Source of the DNA: Xenoacremonium recifei
Lineage: Eukaryota; Ascomycota; Sordariomycetes; Hypocreales; Nectriaceae
Length of the DNA: 64,000 nucleotides
Direction of reading: 5' to 3'
Assembly: GCA_012184525.1 (NCBI GenBank)
Contig: WOFQ01000024.1
Coordinates: forward strand, 124,001 to 188,000
The notes beneath the pieces are model-generated. The model was not told the origin of the DNA. It saw nothing but the letters and a program-made list of their open reading frames with translations, and ran no database searches. The position numbers were made by a program, and so were the translations under genes. Positions 46,199 through 57,298 of this stretch are shown here, piece by piece (the stretch's first letter is position 1; every line of letters starts with the position of its first letter).

Positions 46199-46459
46199 CC
46201 TAAATGGAATCAGATTGTTGGTGATTCTATGATTGCAATGACTTTAACGAAAAATGTGGTTTCGACCGTTTTTGTATTTGTACTGCAACCTTGGATTGGC
46301 AATATGGGTTTCAAAAACGTCTTCATCATGTTTGGGGTTCTCTGTATTACCATACTTCTTGGTAATGTGGTGTTTCTCATCTGGGGCAAGAGGTTAAGAG
46401 TCAAAACCTCACATCATCATCGTTACTTTGCAGCCCGTCAATACCAGCATAGAACGTAG
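46199..46459 (+). pseudogene. MFS transporter 3' remnant
   Basis: This open frame of 86 codons encodes only the last two membrane helices of a major-facilitator transporter: VVSTVFVFVLQPWIGNMG, then KNVFIMFGVLCITILLGNVVFLIWGKR and a short HRYFAARQ tail. These match the C-terminus of common fungal MFS carriers. An in-frame stop (TGA, 46196-46198) closes it upstream, and the other ten helices are absent. I therefore read it as the relic of a deleted or decayed transporter gene. The internal ATG at 46229 could start a small protein, but no promoter is evident. Confidence 0.6.
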
Positions 46460-46836
46460 CAATGCTGCTATTAGCTATTCTTGAGACTCTGTTGGATCCG
46501 CGCCACGAAGGGGATTACCAGGGTCTGCTGATGATATAGTTCGATTATGACCATCCTTCTAAGTTGATGATACAACTATGATAGTAATTAGACTTGTGAG
46601 TTGACAATTCAATGGCGAATGCTAGAATTTATATAATTATTGACTACCATTGAGAGCTTGAAACCGGGGAGTTCGCCGCTCCGATATCAAGGGAATCTCC
46701 CACTTCCCATTCTCATGACCATGATACCCATACTGAACTCGATCAATTCTCTAGCGATCTAGCAGGTTGTTTTCGTTACCGATAGCTCAGCGTGTGATCC
46801 CCTAGCTTTCTCAAGAGACCAACATCATGGGCAGTC
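46460..46836. other. AT-rich spacer 3' of small membrane gene A
   Basis: No gene is seen. It contains a 27-nt element (46674-46700) that recurs downstream of the sister gene. Confidence 0.45.
46674..46700 (-). repeat. Shared 3' flank element, copy 1
   Basis: The sequence contains GCTCCGATA followed by AAGGG and a TC-rich end. It lies about 137 nt beyond the stop codon of small membrane gene A. A similar element lies at the same place beyond gene B. Confidence 0.4.
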
Positions 46837-47395
46837 TCAGTGTCTGGATGGCACCTCATGTAGTGCATGGCTTCTCTCGTCCAGGGGTAGATATGACGGC
46901 GGTGGAGGCTGCACCGTCGGCGACGCTGGACGCTGCACTGAGATTGGCTGTGGTGTTGGTGTCGGCTCAGAGACCTCTGGTAGCGTTAAATAACAATTCC
47001 AAGATAAGCAGAATTGAATGAACATTTGAATCAACGTCTGCGCGAATGCAAACACAGAGACCCATGATGAGCAGTCGTTGGGGTTCTTTCGCCAGGCTAA
47101 GATAGTAATTGATCCCATTATGACACAAAAGAAGGTGGCGTGACGGATATAATCTCCATGCTTCCTGACAGTAACGTCTGGTCCAGAAACTGGGGGGTAT
47201 GCTAGCCTTGGATGAGCGGACGTTCGACTTAGACGGACTCGACTTACTCTTTTTAATCCCAATCCAAAGGTATGAAAGGAATATAGCTGTAATTACTAGG
47301 CATAGCTGTGCTTCAGTGAAGAAATCCTTCTTGAGGCCAATGCCGGTCGGGTTTGAGGCCTGGTTTGTTGTGGTCGAGCTTGCGGTCGGTGCCAT
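46837..47395 (-). CDS. Small membrane protein A with proline-rich tail (tandem paralogue)
   Basis: I do not recognise this protein. The model has two exons, 47395-47248 and 47201-46837 (170 aa). Exon 1 encodes a short polar N-terminus and one hydrophobic helix (LCLVITAIFLSYLWIGI). Exon 2 gives two more helices (FFCVIMGSITILAW; WVSVFAFAQTLIQMFIQFCLSW) joined by RKNPNDCSS, then a proline-rich tail (PTPTPQP; PTVQPPPPSY). The donor GTAAGT is strong, and a TATATAA lies about 80 nt upstream of the start. Gene B, 0.7 kb further on, has the same exon layout, the same intron phase (1) and a similar ITILAW-x5-ND pattern. No function is known to me; it looks lineage-specific. Confidence 0.6.
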
Positions 47396-47470
47396 GGCGA
47401 CGACTGAGCGGTCCGAAGGTGGTGGATAATTTTTTATGACATCTAGCTTCTAAAGGCAGCAGGGAGCGTA

Positions 47471-47479
47471 TTATATAAG
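47471..47479 (-). promoter_or_regulatory. TATA box of small membrane gene A
   Basis: TTATATAAG lies about 80 nt upstream of the start codon. It is nearly palindromic, so orientation is assigned from the gene. Confidence 0.4.
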
Positions 47480-48134
47480 AGGTCTTTTTTTAATACCTTG
47501 ATATCTTGCTGCTCAGTAGGGTGCCTTGAGGACAGATGGCGTTTTTGTGAGTAGGCCTCCAACTTACAAGGTTTGGTTCCAGATTCATACTCTCGTGGCT
47601 CTCTTTTTCTTCTTAGTTTGGCTACTTACTCCCCTTACCCTCTCATTCACAGCTTTTGCCATTTTTGCCAGTGTCAAGAGCATGGAGCCAAGTACATGTA
47701 TGACACGACGTAACAATGCAGTATACCACGAGTTCCGTGCTTCAGATAGCATTAGAAGAATTCGAGAGAAATGTTACTTAATACGATATTGATTATCTCA
47801 CTACACTAATCATATAATTATGACAGTCCTTTAAACTTATCAAGCAACACCACGCCGCAACAGGCCCACCTAGCGGGATCACAACCGAATAGCATGTGCT
47901 GGGGAATTATGTGATATTTTCTAATACTGCTGAATACTTCAGACCCCAAGAAAAATCGGCTGCTCCGATACTAAGGGTGTCTTCCGTGTTGTAAAATCTT
48001 CGTGAATCCAGACCAAATAGCCAATATCAACTTGCGTATCTCCAGCGAAACCCAGTTTTTAGTTAATCAAGACCTAGTATACAGGGTTTCTCTGCTCGCT
48101 ACCGCGGGATAAATGTCCGTTCAGAGCGCAGTAT
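47480..48134. other. AT-rich spacer between the two small membrane genes
   Basis: No supported gene is present. A plus-strand 88-codon frame (47526-47792) is hydrophobic only because of a T-rich tract. The second copy of the 3' flank element is at 47957-47985. Confidence 0.45.
47957..47985 (-). repeat. Shared 3' flank element, copy 2
   Basis: This copy shares GCTCCGATA, AAGGG and a TC-rich end with copy 1. It lies about 150 nt beyond the stop codon of small membrane gene B, matching the position of copy 1 relative to gene A. Confidence 0.4.
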
Positions 48135-48686
48135 CTAAACTTGGTTGTTTGGGTTACTCGGACCAGCTGTTTGATACGATGATGGCAGTGTCTCCAACGG
48201 CTGCGATGTTGTGTCCTGCGTTCGTTGTGGTGTTGGTGGCGGTATGTCATGGAGCCATGCAAGCATAGACATCCCCAAAAAGATGAGCATGAACGTGACT
48301 TGATAGCTCGCGAGGATGACTATACCAACTTGTAAAGATTGCAGATCGTTACCCGAGTCGTGTTGCCAGGCAATAGTGCAGATTAAACCAATGCTGACGA
48401 ACACGCCCATGGAGAGATGGGTTAAGTCCCAAGTCAATAACCAAGGACTGACATCTAGATGTTCTAAGTATTGTTGTGACATCAAGTAACAAGGAGTGTA
48501 GAATGGGTAAGGGCTTGACTTACGACCAAGAGTGTAATGTCCGTTATTTGCAACGAACCTCGATCTCAAAATTGTCGATGGAATTGAGAGAAGGCCAGCT
48601 AAAATCGCCAAGATTAACTGGAAATCAAGCCAGAAAGATTTAAGGCTCTTTAGGTCCGCGATTGTTGACTCTGGGGGCGGAGACAT
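48135..48686 (-). CDS. Small membrane protein B with proline-rich tail (tandem paralogue)
   Basis: I do not recognise this protein. The model has two exons, 48686-48524 and 48454-48135 (160 aa). The upstream TTG extension was rejected in favour of the first ATG (MSPPPESTIADL). Exon 1 encodes one hydrophobic helix (FQLILAILAGLLSIPSTIL). Exon 2 gives two helices (GVFVSIGLICTIAW; VGIVILASYQVTFMLIFLGMS) joined by QHDSGNDLQS, then a proline-rich tail (DIPPPTPQRT). Exon structure, intron phase and the IAW-x5-ND pattern match gene A. The intron is also open in frame, so retention would give a longer protein. It uses a TCTAG acceptor. Confidence 0.55.
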   Translation of the reverse strand: MSPPPESTIADLKSLKSFWLDFQLILAILAGLLSIPSTILRSRFVANNGHYTLGRKSSPYPFYTPCYLMSQQYLEHLDVSPWLLTWDLTHLSMGVFVSIGLICTIAWQHDSGNDLQSLQVGIVILASYQVTFMLIFLGMSMLAWLHDIPPPTPQRTQDTTSQPLETLPSSYQTAGPSNPNNQV

Positions 48687-50254
48687 GGTGACAGCTAAAC
48701 GTTCCAAGGCAAGGTGAAGGATGGTGTAAGGTACGGCTTCGAGACAGCATAGGGCTCCCCGTGAGGAGAGACCTTCTTAAATTATGGTTCCTCGGCCCTC
48801 AGCAAGGTGTCCCTCATCAAGGTGTCCTCATGACAAAGTTTTCTCGACATTCATGGCGAAACTTTTATTCGGAGTCTCCATTGTTATGGCTTCTTGTCTG
48901 TGCGGCTTGGTGATTCCCTCTTGTGCGAGCGTCTGATGGTTAACTCCGGGACGTCGCGAAGAGAGAAAATATATCTAATGTGGGTTTCAGTATTTGTCTT
49001 TCCGAGTTAATAATCTAGCAGCATGAGTTTTAGACTAGGAAAAAATGCGTCTGATATCATGAGATATTCTTTCCCTGGGTGATAGTTACATGTCTGGTTA
49101 TTTCGGGGTTGAGGTACAGATGTTTAGCTAGTATAAGTAGAAGTATACGTCTAGCCAGGCTGCATACAGTGAACTGGAATAATTCAAGACAGCAACCCAC
49201 AATGGATTAAGTCGGAGAAGGAAAGAATTGACCGCACCCGACGCTGAAGATGATATCTCAAGTGTGCGGCTCTAGGTTAGGAGCAATCCTAAGAGTTGGA
49301 GGTGAAGTGATGATCATCACCAAAGGTGGTGGGGTGGATCTGGGGAAGGCTTCGACAGGCCTATCAATCGATAGCTCCCGACTAAGAACAATAATGGGTG
49401 GCCTGGTGGAGCAGCCGCCGTGCTGGGAGCGGGATGGAGCGCTAGAGTCTAGAACCAGTCGAGCGGAAACGTGGCCGTGAGCGAGCGAGCGAGCGACGGT
49501 CCGTAACAGTCAGGGTCTCGGAGTTGTAGGGCCAAGTTGCTGGAGAATGCTTTTAATGAGGAATGGGAATTGGAATCTCAAAGGCAGGTTCTGGCAAGAG
49601 CATTCCGTTAGCAGGCAAGGGACACATATACACCACAAAAGGACAGGGTAACTCAATCTCACCTCTCGGGTGTCGTCTGGAATGAGAATCGAAGCGACCC
49701 CTTATCTTAGGCGCATACAGGTCCCGGAAGACCCCTCAGGGGGGCTGCAGAGCATCCACTCCTCCGCTTCAGCTGCTCCAGTTCAGCCAGCCCAGTGCCT
49801 CAGGAGGTGTGACGAAGCAGTGATTACGAGGGCCGACACGCACGCCAGAGGGGAAAAAAAAGAGGATAGCAATTCTGACTGAGAATCAGTACGGAGGAGA
49901 GATAGACCCCCGTAAGCAGAACCTCACTTAGGTGAGACATTGGATGCCACCTCGGGAGAAGGAGCAGTCCAGCCGCAGCCTCCCTCCTTCCTTCCCTCCT
50001 TCCCGTGCTGCTGACGGCCAACTTCTTACGGGCCTTCGTCCAACTTCACCCATTCCTCGACATCCCCTCGACATCAACATCAACACCAGCTTCACCGTCG
50101 CATTCTAAGCCCGCCTGATAGCCAGCCTCGCATTGCTTGATTCTGGCCCAATCTCCTCGAGCCGTCCCTGCAGGATTATGTCCAGCGATCGCTCCATGAC
50201 CCCACCGCCTCCATAGACCGGCATCCCTATATCTAGAGTTCGACGACTTCCCTC
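48687..50254. other. Intergenic region upstream of the sugar transporter
   Basis: No gene is supported. It contains a short GAGC repeat (about 49480-49495) and a CCTT-rich leader (about 49975-50005) before the transporter start. Confidence 0.45.
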
Positions 50255-52620
50255 ATGCCTCCTCCGTCGTTCGCGGCGCCGGCAACTCCCTCGTCGCCTG
50301 CAATCCGCATCTCGCCGCCGTCGCCCACAATCTCATCTCCTCCCTCGACCTTTTCCGAGGCTATGCCAACCCCGATCGGAACGTCGGACGCGTCGCGGGA
50401 GAGCTCGCCAGCTGCTGCTCCAACACCGATCTCGTCCTCTAGCAGCGCTGTCGCTACCGCCCCGGTCAGGAATCGACGCAGTTTCGAGCACGCCGATGAC
50501 GAGGACTTTGACGACGATTTCTTCGACGACGAGGACGAGGATGGTGTCAACGAGAAGGACGTTGACAAGGAAGCCCGGCGCTTACGGCAGAGTCTAGACG
50601 CTCTCGATAGCGACGACGATCCGGCGAACATGGCTAGTTGGGCAGGGCAGCCCGGGATCAGAGGCCGCTCCGAGGCTCTCCAGATGGTGTTGCTGACGTT
50701 TGTCACTGTGGGCGTTACGTGAGGACCCTCGACTTGATATCTCGGATATCTGGGCGCATGGCTAATGGTGATTGTGTGCGATAGCTTCACCTGGGGCATT
50801 GAGATGACCTGCAAGTAGCCCCTTTGCGATTAGAGCGCCAGTCTTTCGGTTATCCTGCTAACACTGAACCTCATCGCAGACTGCACTCCATACCTTCTCA
50901 ACCTTGGCCTCACCAAGAGTAATACGTCGCTCGTCTGGATCGCTGGTCCCTTGTCGGGCCTCATGGTTCAGCCTTTCGTAGGCGTCATTGCCGACGAGAG
51001 CAAGTCGCGATGGGGACGGCGACGGCCTTTCATGGTTGGCGGCGCTACCATCGTTGTCTTCAGCTTGCTGCTGCTGGGCTTCACCCGGGCGATTGTAGGC
51101 TTGATAGTCAGCGATGATGATGCTGCGCGGACTCCGACGATCGTCCTCGCCGTATTTGCCATTTATGCTGTCGATTTCGGTATCAATGCGAGTACGTCGA
51201 ATCAATAGCTGAACAATCTCAGAGCCTTCCGCTTACAACTCACATCTAGTCATGTCCTGCGCAAGGAGTCTGATTGTTGATACCCTCCCTATTGAGAAGC
51301 AGCAGACAGGAGCGGCATGGGGTAAGTCAAGCACCCACTGATGCCCGTCTCTTCTCGGATCATACTGACACGGGTTCAGCAAGCCGAATGTCAGCCATCG
51401 GTCACATGCTGGGCTACGGCGCCGGAGCCATTGACCTCGTCAAGATCTTCGGTACTGCGCTTGGGAACACGCAGTTCCAGCAACTCACTGTGATTGCTTG
51501 TTTCGCCATTATCATCTCGACTGCCCTCACCTGCTGGGGCGTCACCGAACGCGTCCTCATCACAGCCAAGGTCGGCAAACACAAGGGACGCTTCAAGATC
51601 TTCCGCCAGATCGCCTCGACGCTGCTCAACCTCCCTCCGCGCATCCAGGCCATCTGCTGGGCTCAGTTTTGGTCCTGGATCGGCTGGTTCCCCTTCCTCT
51701 TTTACAGCACTACCTGGGTTGGCGAGACGTACTTCCGCTTCGACGTGCCTGACGAGGCCAAGGACACCAAGGATGCTCTCGGCCAGATTGGTCGCATTGG
51801 CAGTACATCGCTCGTCATCTACTCGACCATTACCTTCGCCGGCGCCTGGCTGCTGCCGCTGTTGGTAAAGTCCCCAGATGACCATCAATACGCCTCTCGG
51901 CGACCACCGCGCGCCATCGCCGGCTTCCTGGACCGCTTTAGCAAGAAGAAGCCCGACCTGCTGACGACATGGATCTGCGGCCATCTGCTCTTCGCAGCGT
52001 CCATGTCATTGGCCCCTTTTGCCAGGAGTTACCGCTTTGCGACGGCTCTCGTTTGCTTGTGTGGAATGTAAGTTGCCTTCTTGATTCTGGACGTATCCAT
52101 ATCGGCCCGTAGTCTTTTCGTCATGCATGTTTACTGACATCCGCCCACCAGCCCCTGGACCATCGCCATGTGGGCACCTACGGCGTTCCTGGGCGTCGAA
52201 GTCAACAGGCTCAGCGGCGCTGCCAACCTGCCGTCCGGGCGCCACGGCGCCGGGTACCGCCGCTTCTCGACCGAGGAGCTGGAACTTACCGTTCGGTCCT
52301 CGGAGGAAGACAGCAGCGTGCCCCTTCACCTCGAACACGGCCCGGAGAGTCGGCCGTCTACGGACTCAACAGGCGAGCTCTCCGGCATCTACTTCGGCAT
52401 CCTCAACATCTACACCACGCTGCCCCAGTTCGTGGGCACCTTCATTGCCACTATCGTCTTCGCCATTCTTGATCCCGGCAAGAGCCCTGAGCTTGGCCAC
52501 GATGAACCCAAGACGCCTGCAAACACGAGCGGGCCCAATGCCATCTCAATATGCTTATTTATCGGCGCCATGAGCACTCTGGTAGCTGCGCTGGCAACGC
52601 GTAAACTGAAGTTCTTGTAG
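50255..52620 (+). CDS. Sucrose/H+ symporter-like transporter (GPH/SLC45 type)
   Basis: This is a 12-helix plasma-membrane or vacuolar sugar transporter resembling S. pombe Sut1 and plant sucrose carriers. The model has six exons: 50255-50718, 50785-50810, 50880-51191, 51250-51321, 51380-52067 and 52152-52620 (676 aa, all phases close). The first ~140 residues are a disordered Ser/Pro then Asp/Glu-rich cytosolic tail. TFTWGIEMTYCTPYLLNLGL is split by a GC-AG intron. ADESKSRWGRRRPFM is the conserved loop 2-3 motif, and SCARSLIVDTLP and GHMLGYGAGAIDL are further family marks. A long cytosolic insert (RRFSTEELELTVRSSEED) lies between the last helices. Maltose or other alpha-glucosides are possible alternative substrates. 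Confidence 0.85.
50811..50879 (+). other. GC-AG intron of the sugar transporter
   Basis: The donor is T|GCAAGT, the consensus for GC introns, with a CTGCTAACAC branch point and a TCGCAG acceptor. Only this junction rebuilds the conserved EMTYCTPYLL. It follows an exon of 26 nt. Confidence 0.8.
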
Positions 52621-53126
52621 GGCAATTAGACTTTCTTCCTTTTTGGATCTCCTGTTTCTCTCTTTGGCAACCTGGGCCGGCCTTTTGAATCTGTTGAGCG
52701 CGTTAAATGGCGTTGTAGTTGCTGTGTTGTGTGTCTTCTCGAATACGTGAGCCTTGGGATAATGATTTGGATACTTTGGCGCATAAAGGCGTGAGGGGAG
52801 TCTTTCTTCTGTGTGTTCTTCTGATTGTATACCAGCTCGGGCGGCACGCTTCAATAGTCTATAGAAAGCCAAGCAACGTAGACAGACCAGTTCACTCAGA
52901 CACATTTCAGTCTTGGTCGATGACTTCTCATGCCCGTGCAAACAAGTTCTATCTGCACTCCGGGAGGGGACTTGTTTGAGGATATATTTGGGCATCACAT
53001 GTACATAACTGTGCCCCTAGGGTATCGATATCTCTCTCCCATTCCAAGTCCCATCATCAACCCCGTCTTCATCCTGCGCCCCGTCTCTACAAATCAACCC
53101 GCGAGGTAAAGAGTCTTCCCAGTAGT
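52621..53126. other. 3' intergenic spacer, transporter and PKR1
   Basis: This is a convergent 3' region. No gene or RNA is supported. Confidence 0.45.
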
Positions 53127-53597
53127 CTATTTGTCCTTCTCGTTCTCGTTCTCCGACACCTTCTCCCACTCATCCTCCGTGCTCACACTCGACTGCGTGC
53201 CCGGCGCCGGCACAGCCGCCAGCCGCTGCTTGACCTCGCCAACAGCCTCCACGGGCTCGACATCCGAGCGCACGACCTCCGGCGGCGCCGCAGCAGCAGC
53301 AGCTTCGACCTCAGTCTCGTCGGCCGAGGAATCTTCGGCGGGGACTGGCGGGGGTTTCTCAGCGGCCGCCTCGCGCGCCTTTTGGATGGCCAGCTCGGCG
53401 GCGAACCAGTTGACGCTCCACCAGAGGCCGGCGCACAGCACCGAGAGCACGGCGCAGTGGATGTTGTGGGTGGCGAGCAGGAGGAGGAGCAGGACGAGCT
53501 GCAGGGCGGCGAAGGAGAGGTTGGCGGCGCGGAGGAGGGAGGGCGTGGGGCCGGGGGTGAAGATGGACTCCCAGAGATCGACGACGAAGGAGGACAT
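53127..53597 (-). CDS. PKR1: V-ATPase assembly factor Pkr1
   Basis: Pkr1 is a small ER membrane protein that helps assemble the Vo sector of the vacuolar ATPase. The gene is intronless, 156 aa. The N-terminus (SSFVVDLWESIFTPGPTPSLL) and two hydrophobic helices (AALQLVLLLLLLATHNIHCAVL; VLCAGLWWSVNWFAAEL) match the family closely. The C-terminal ~85 residues are charged and low-complexity (poly-Ala, acidic) and end NENEKDK. I chose the ATG at 53597 because family similarity begins there; the longer frame reaching 54137 has no similarity upstream. Confidence 0.88.
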   Translation of the reverse strand: MSSFVVDLWESIFTPGPTPSLLRAANLSFAALQLVLLLLLLATHNIHCAVLSVLCAGLWWSVNWFAAELAIQKAREAAAEKPPPVPAEDSSADETEVEAAAAAAPPEVVRSDVEPVEAVGEVKQRLAAVPAPGTQSSVSTEDEWEKVSENENEKDK

Positions 53598-54550
53598 GGT
53601 GGTGGTGATAGTGCGCCGGTGTATGTCTGTGTGTGTATGGCAAGGTCGGTATGGTGTATATTTGCGTAAGATGCGTGTCGCACTTTGAGTCCAAGTATCG
53701 CTCGGCAGTGTTATGTAGTCGTGGAGAGGTCGCTGCCTGGCGCCGAGAACAGGACAGTTGTCGTCTATCTTGTATCGCGCGAGGCGCCCTTGTCGTCGAT
53801 ATGTACACGCGCGCAACAGGGAGGGCAGCAGAGACGGTAAGAACAAACAGGGTGGCCTCTCTGAGGTGGCGACTGGACAGTCAGCGAGAGTCAGTGACAA
53901 GACACGAAGTAAATGAGCACCAAAAGTTCGCCTGTTCGCAAGATTTCTCCCAGAGCTGATATCGCGAGATGCTCGAGGCAGCGGGAGGAGAAGGCTGGGC
54001 TGGGTTTGGGGCAGGGTCCGTCCCGACTGAGGGGCAGCCACCTCATCATGAAGCCTTACGTAAGACAGCCAATAGTCCCGACTGGACAGCAGCTCCAGCG
54101 CCAGCGCCAGCGCCAGCCCAGGGCAGGGGCCGGGCACATGCTCACCTGTTGCTGGGCTGCGCCTGCCCTGCTGAGCTGCTGCTGCACAATGCCAATACTT
54201 CCGGTCACTGTCACCTCCTCAGGCAGTGAGAGACTCTTCTTTCATCCAATGCTAACCGCCCAAGCTGCTGACGTAATGCTTGGGGGCTAGCAGTACTCCA
54301 ATGACAGCGGGCATCACAAAAGCCCAACTCGGCCTGAGCTGCGCCAGCTGATGCACGCACAGCTGGAAGCCTTGCGTGCGTGCGTCTGCTGCCTCTTTTC
54401 TCTTTTTTTTTTATTTGCCTCATGTAGCTGCTGTCGATACAGTCACCCACGGCCGTGATTCTGCCATCTCTTCGTCCCTCGCCCACTGTCCCTCGTGCTC
54501 TTGTGTGCCTTTTTCTCGTCTAGCGTCTTTGCTTATAGTGGTGTCTCGCG
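53598..54550. other. Divergent intergenic region, PKR1 and F-box gene
   Basis: No gene is supported. A CCAGCG hexamer repeat lies at about 54095-54117, and a T-rich tract near 54405 precedes the F-box gene. Confidence 0.45.
54095..54117. repeat. CCAGCG hexanucleotide repeat
   Basis: About four tandem units of CCAGCG in intergenic DNA. Confidence 0.7.
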
Positions 54551-57298
54551 ATGGCTTCGTCCCCCGCTCTCAGCCGACAGCCTGAGACACATCCCGCGGC
54601 TGATGATGTGGATTCCCCTGCCGTCGAGCTCGTGCGGCGCTGGAAGGGCAAGGCGCCTGCTAATGGATCTTCTACCACGACTGGCTATCGGGAGCCGCTG
54701 ACGCTTTCGAGACTGCCCATCGATATCCTGAGGCTGATCTTCAAAGAGGTGTGTTAGCCTACCCTATAGCATCGACGTGAAGACCTCAACGTAGACTCAC
54801 CACATATGAACCCCAATATAGCTCCATGACATCGGCAGCGGGGAGTTAGTCACGGTCATGAAGCTCAACTCGACCTTTCATAACCTCGCGGCTCCATATG
54901 TCTACTCCTCCTTTGACATCATATGGCCTGACGAAACTGATATCTTCTCGACTGACGGCGTGGATGCCCTGACGATTGGTCTAACCGCCCTTGCGCATCG
55001 CAATCGGTTTGCTCATGCAATTCACAAGGTGCACGGCATCAAAAAGCCAAAGAACAGGCTTCTCCAGAACAACTATGCGCTCTACACGCGGAGCTTCTGT
55101 ATGGGCAACGGCTTTTCGAGGTGGGTGGGCGACTACGCCCTCAACACCGAGACCGGCAGAATGCTAAACACTCTCGTGGCCATCGCCGTCGAGAAGATGA
55201 TCAACCTCGAGAGTTTCAAATGGGATATGCCTACTGGCCTCAACTCGGACGTCTTCTTGGCCCTGGCCTCGCTTGATGACGAGTCTGAGTCGCGGCCGTG
55301 CAAGCTCAACTCTGTCTGGATTCGTTGGGGCATCAGCCGCACGAGCAGCGGTTCGACGACCACCTCCTCCAGAAGCATTATCGAAGTCGTCGACGGAACA
55401 CCACCACCCGGTATAGGTTTCCCAGCGACCGATTCGCCTCCATCGCCTCCAAGCAGCGCGCCCCCGTCCATCGGCAGCTTCAACCTGAACACTGCACACA
55501 CGTCGCGGCGAAGGGTTCCCTATGACGAAAACCAGGTCGTGTACCCCACATTCAGTGTGCTTCCAGCTCTTAGGAGCATCACTGTTCTGGATATTGACCA
55601 GGTAGCCTACCTGGATGAGCTCTCAGTGTTAATCGAGAAGTCGAGGCCGATCCTCAGGGAGCTCCGTCTGAGTCTCGCCAAGGGAGCCAAGAAGGAGGAC
55701 TTCGCCAAAATCAAGGGCGACCTGAGCAAGACGCAGCAAGTTGACTTCGCAGCTCGCTGGCCCGGCGAGAGTGACATCGGTGGCCGTCGCCTGGGAGGGG
55801 TCCTGGGGGTCGTCCTTGGTCGAGTCTTCGACATCCGCAAGAACTGGCCCCGTGAATCCAAGGACGCCTCGGACCCGATATCCGTCCTTCCCGAGCTGTC
55901 ATCGCCAGAAGCAGCAGGCCCATCGACGACGACTGAGGCAATGCCCGAGCTTGATGCAGGTGTCATCACCACGGGCGTCCAAGTGATGGACACGGGTGGA
56001 GAAGTCCAAGGGCACGACGACAACGTTGATGATCCTCCCAATCAAGCTAAGAGGGACTCACCATCGCCTTCCTTGCCACGAACAGGAGAGCGTGAAGAGG
56101 AGCAGCAGCAGCAGGAAAAGCTCTGCCTTGAGCGCCTGGAGGTGGCGAGAATCCCGCTCCATACATTCCTCTGCACCCACGCCTTCGACTGGACCGTCAT
56201 GACCTCCCTGACCATCTTGCAGTGTCCCAGTCAGGAGAAGCTCTTCAGGGCGCTCCGGAAACAGTTCCAGCCAACCCTGGTAAGCTCCCGGCCCCGTCGA
56301 GGGGCCAGCAAGCAGTCCTCGCGGGAGTCCTGGCAATACCATCTCAAGCTCAAGCACATCCATGTCGACATTACCACCTATTCCTTGTTGTTCTTCCTCA
56401 AAGAAACCCTAGCCCCAAACTCGATTGAGGTTTTGTTCCTCCTCGACCGCAGGCGGACGCCGAATCCCCCTGTCCCCATCGGCCATATCTTCAATGGCCC
56501 CATCAAGAGGCAGCATGCCAGCCTGAAGAAGCTGCTCATTGACAGCAGCCATCCGGATAAGTTGAGAAACCATGAGCATGCCCGGGGAGATGCTCGGCGA
56601 ATGTTCTGGGCCTTCAACCTGGAAATGGTCATGTATCTGACCAGCGGAAAGATGGCCAACCTCCGGGAGCTAGCCATTTCCCTCGATCCCCTAGACTGGG
56701 TGAGGACAGACTCTCATTTCGTCCCATAGTGCCTCTCTCTCTCATTTTTCTCTCCCTCTACACCCCCCCTCTTTGTCTCGGTCCCGAAGAGTTAGTGACA
56801 ATATGTACTGAGCTGATCGCCGTGTAGCACACCTTCCTCCAAAGGCTGCCTAACATCCCCCATCTCGTAACCCTGAGCATACCCAGCATAGGTAGAGGTC
56901 CACCGACCCTCGACACCGGGGAATATGGCCTGCAGATTGTAGACATGATAGCCGTGCGACCCGAGACCCGGCTGCGTTACTTGGGCATCAGGAATATGCG
57001 GTACGAGATTGTCGAGAGCCGGGAGGGATCACGAAGATCCTCTACAATAAGCTCCCCCGCGAGCGACTCGGGCCTGAGCACCACCGTTTCGTCTGTCAGT
57101 CACCCGTCCTCTGACGTGGCGGTGGAAGATGAGGACGAGATCCCGCCTAGTGACGATGAGAGCGATCTCGACTCCCATCCACGATTTACCCCCTTTGACA
57201 TCTTTCCGACAGAACCACCCATCAAGTACCGCCTCAAGGAGATTCTCTATGCCGACGAGAGCGTCGAGATCTTCAAGGCCCGGAAGGGAGTGCTGTGA
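54551..57298 (+). CDS. F-box domain protein
   Basis: This is probably a substrate receptor of an SCF ubiquitin ligase. The model has three exons: 54551-54748, 54822-56699 and 56828-57298 (848 aa), all in phase 0. The F-box lies at ~48-95 (LSRLPIDILRLIFKELHDIG, then MKLNSTFHNLAAPYVY) and spans intron 1. The following several hundred residues have scattered leucine-rich segments (LRSITVLDIDQVAYLDELSVL; SLTILQCPSQEKLFRALRK), consistent with a divergent LRR-like solenoid. They are broken by Ser/Pro-rich and acidic inserts. The C-terminal part is acidic (EDEDEIPPSDDESD) and ends near EILYADESVEIFKARKG. The target is unknown. Intron 2 (GTGAGG donor, GTGTAG acceptor, 128 nt) is longer than usual but rejoins HTFLQRLPNIPHLVTLSIP, an LRR-like segment. 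Confidence 0.78.

Noticed and set aside
47526..47792. 88-codon hydrophobic plus-strand frame
   Set aside because: The hydrophobicity comes from a T-rich tract in the promoter region of small membrane gene A; no family resemblance.
50233..50814. 193-codon minus-strand frame at the transporter 5' end
   Set aside because: It is serine-rich antisense of the low-complexity N-terminal tail.
51391..51984. 197-codon minus-strand frame inside the sugar transporter
   Set aside because: It lies antisense to conserved transmembrane exons, has no domain, and follows from third-position GC bias.
53598..54137. N-terminal extension of PKR1 to 54137
   Set aside because: Family similarity starts exactly at the ATG at 53597. 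The upstream part is unrelated and arginine/leucine-rich.
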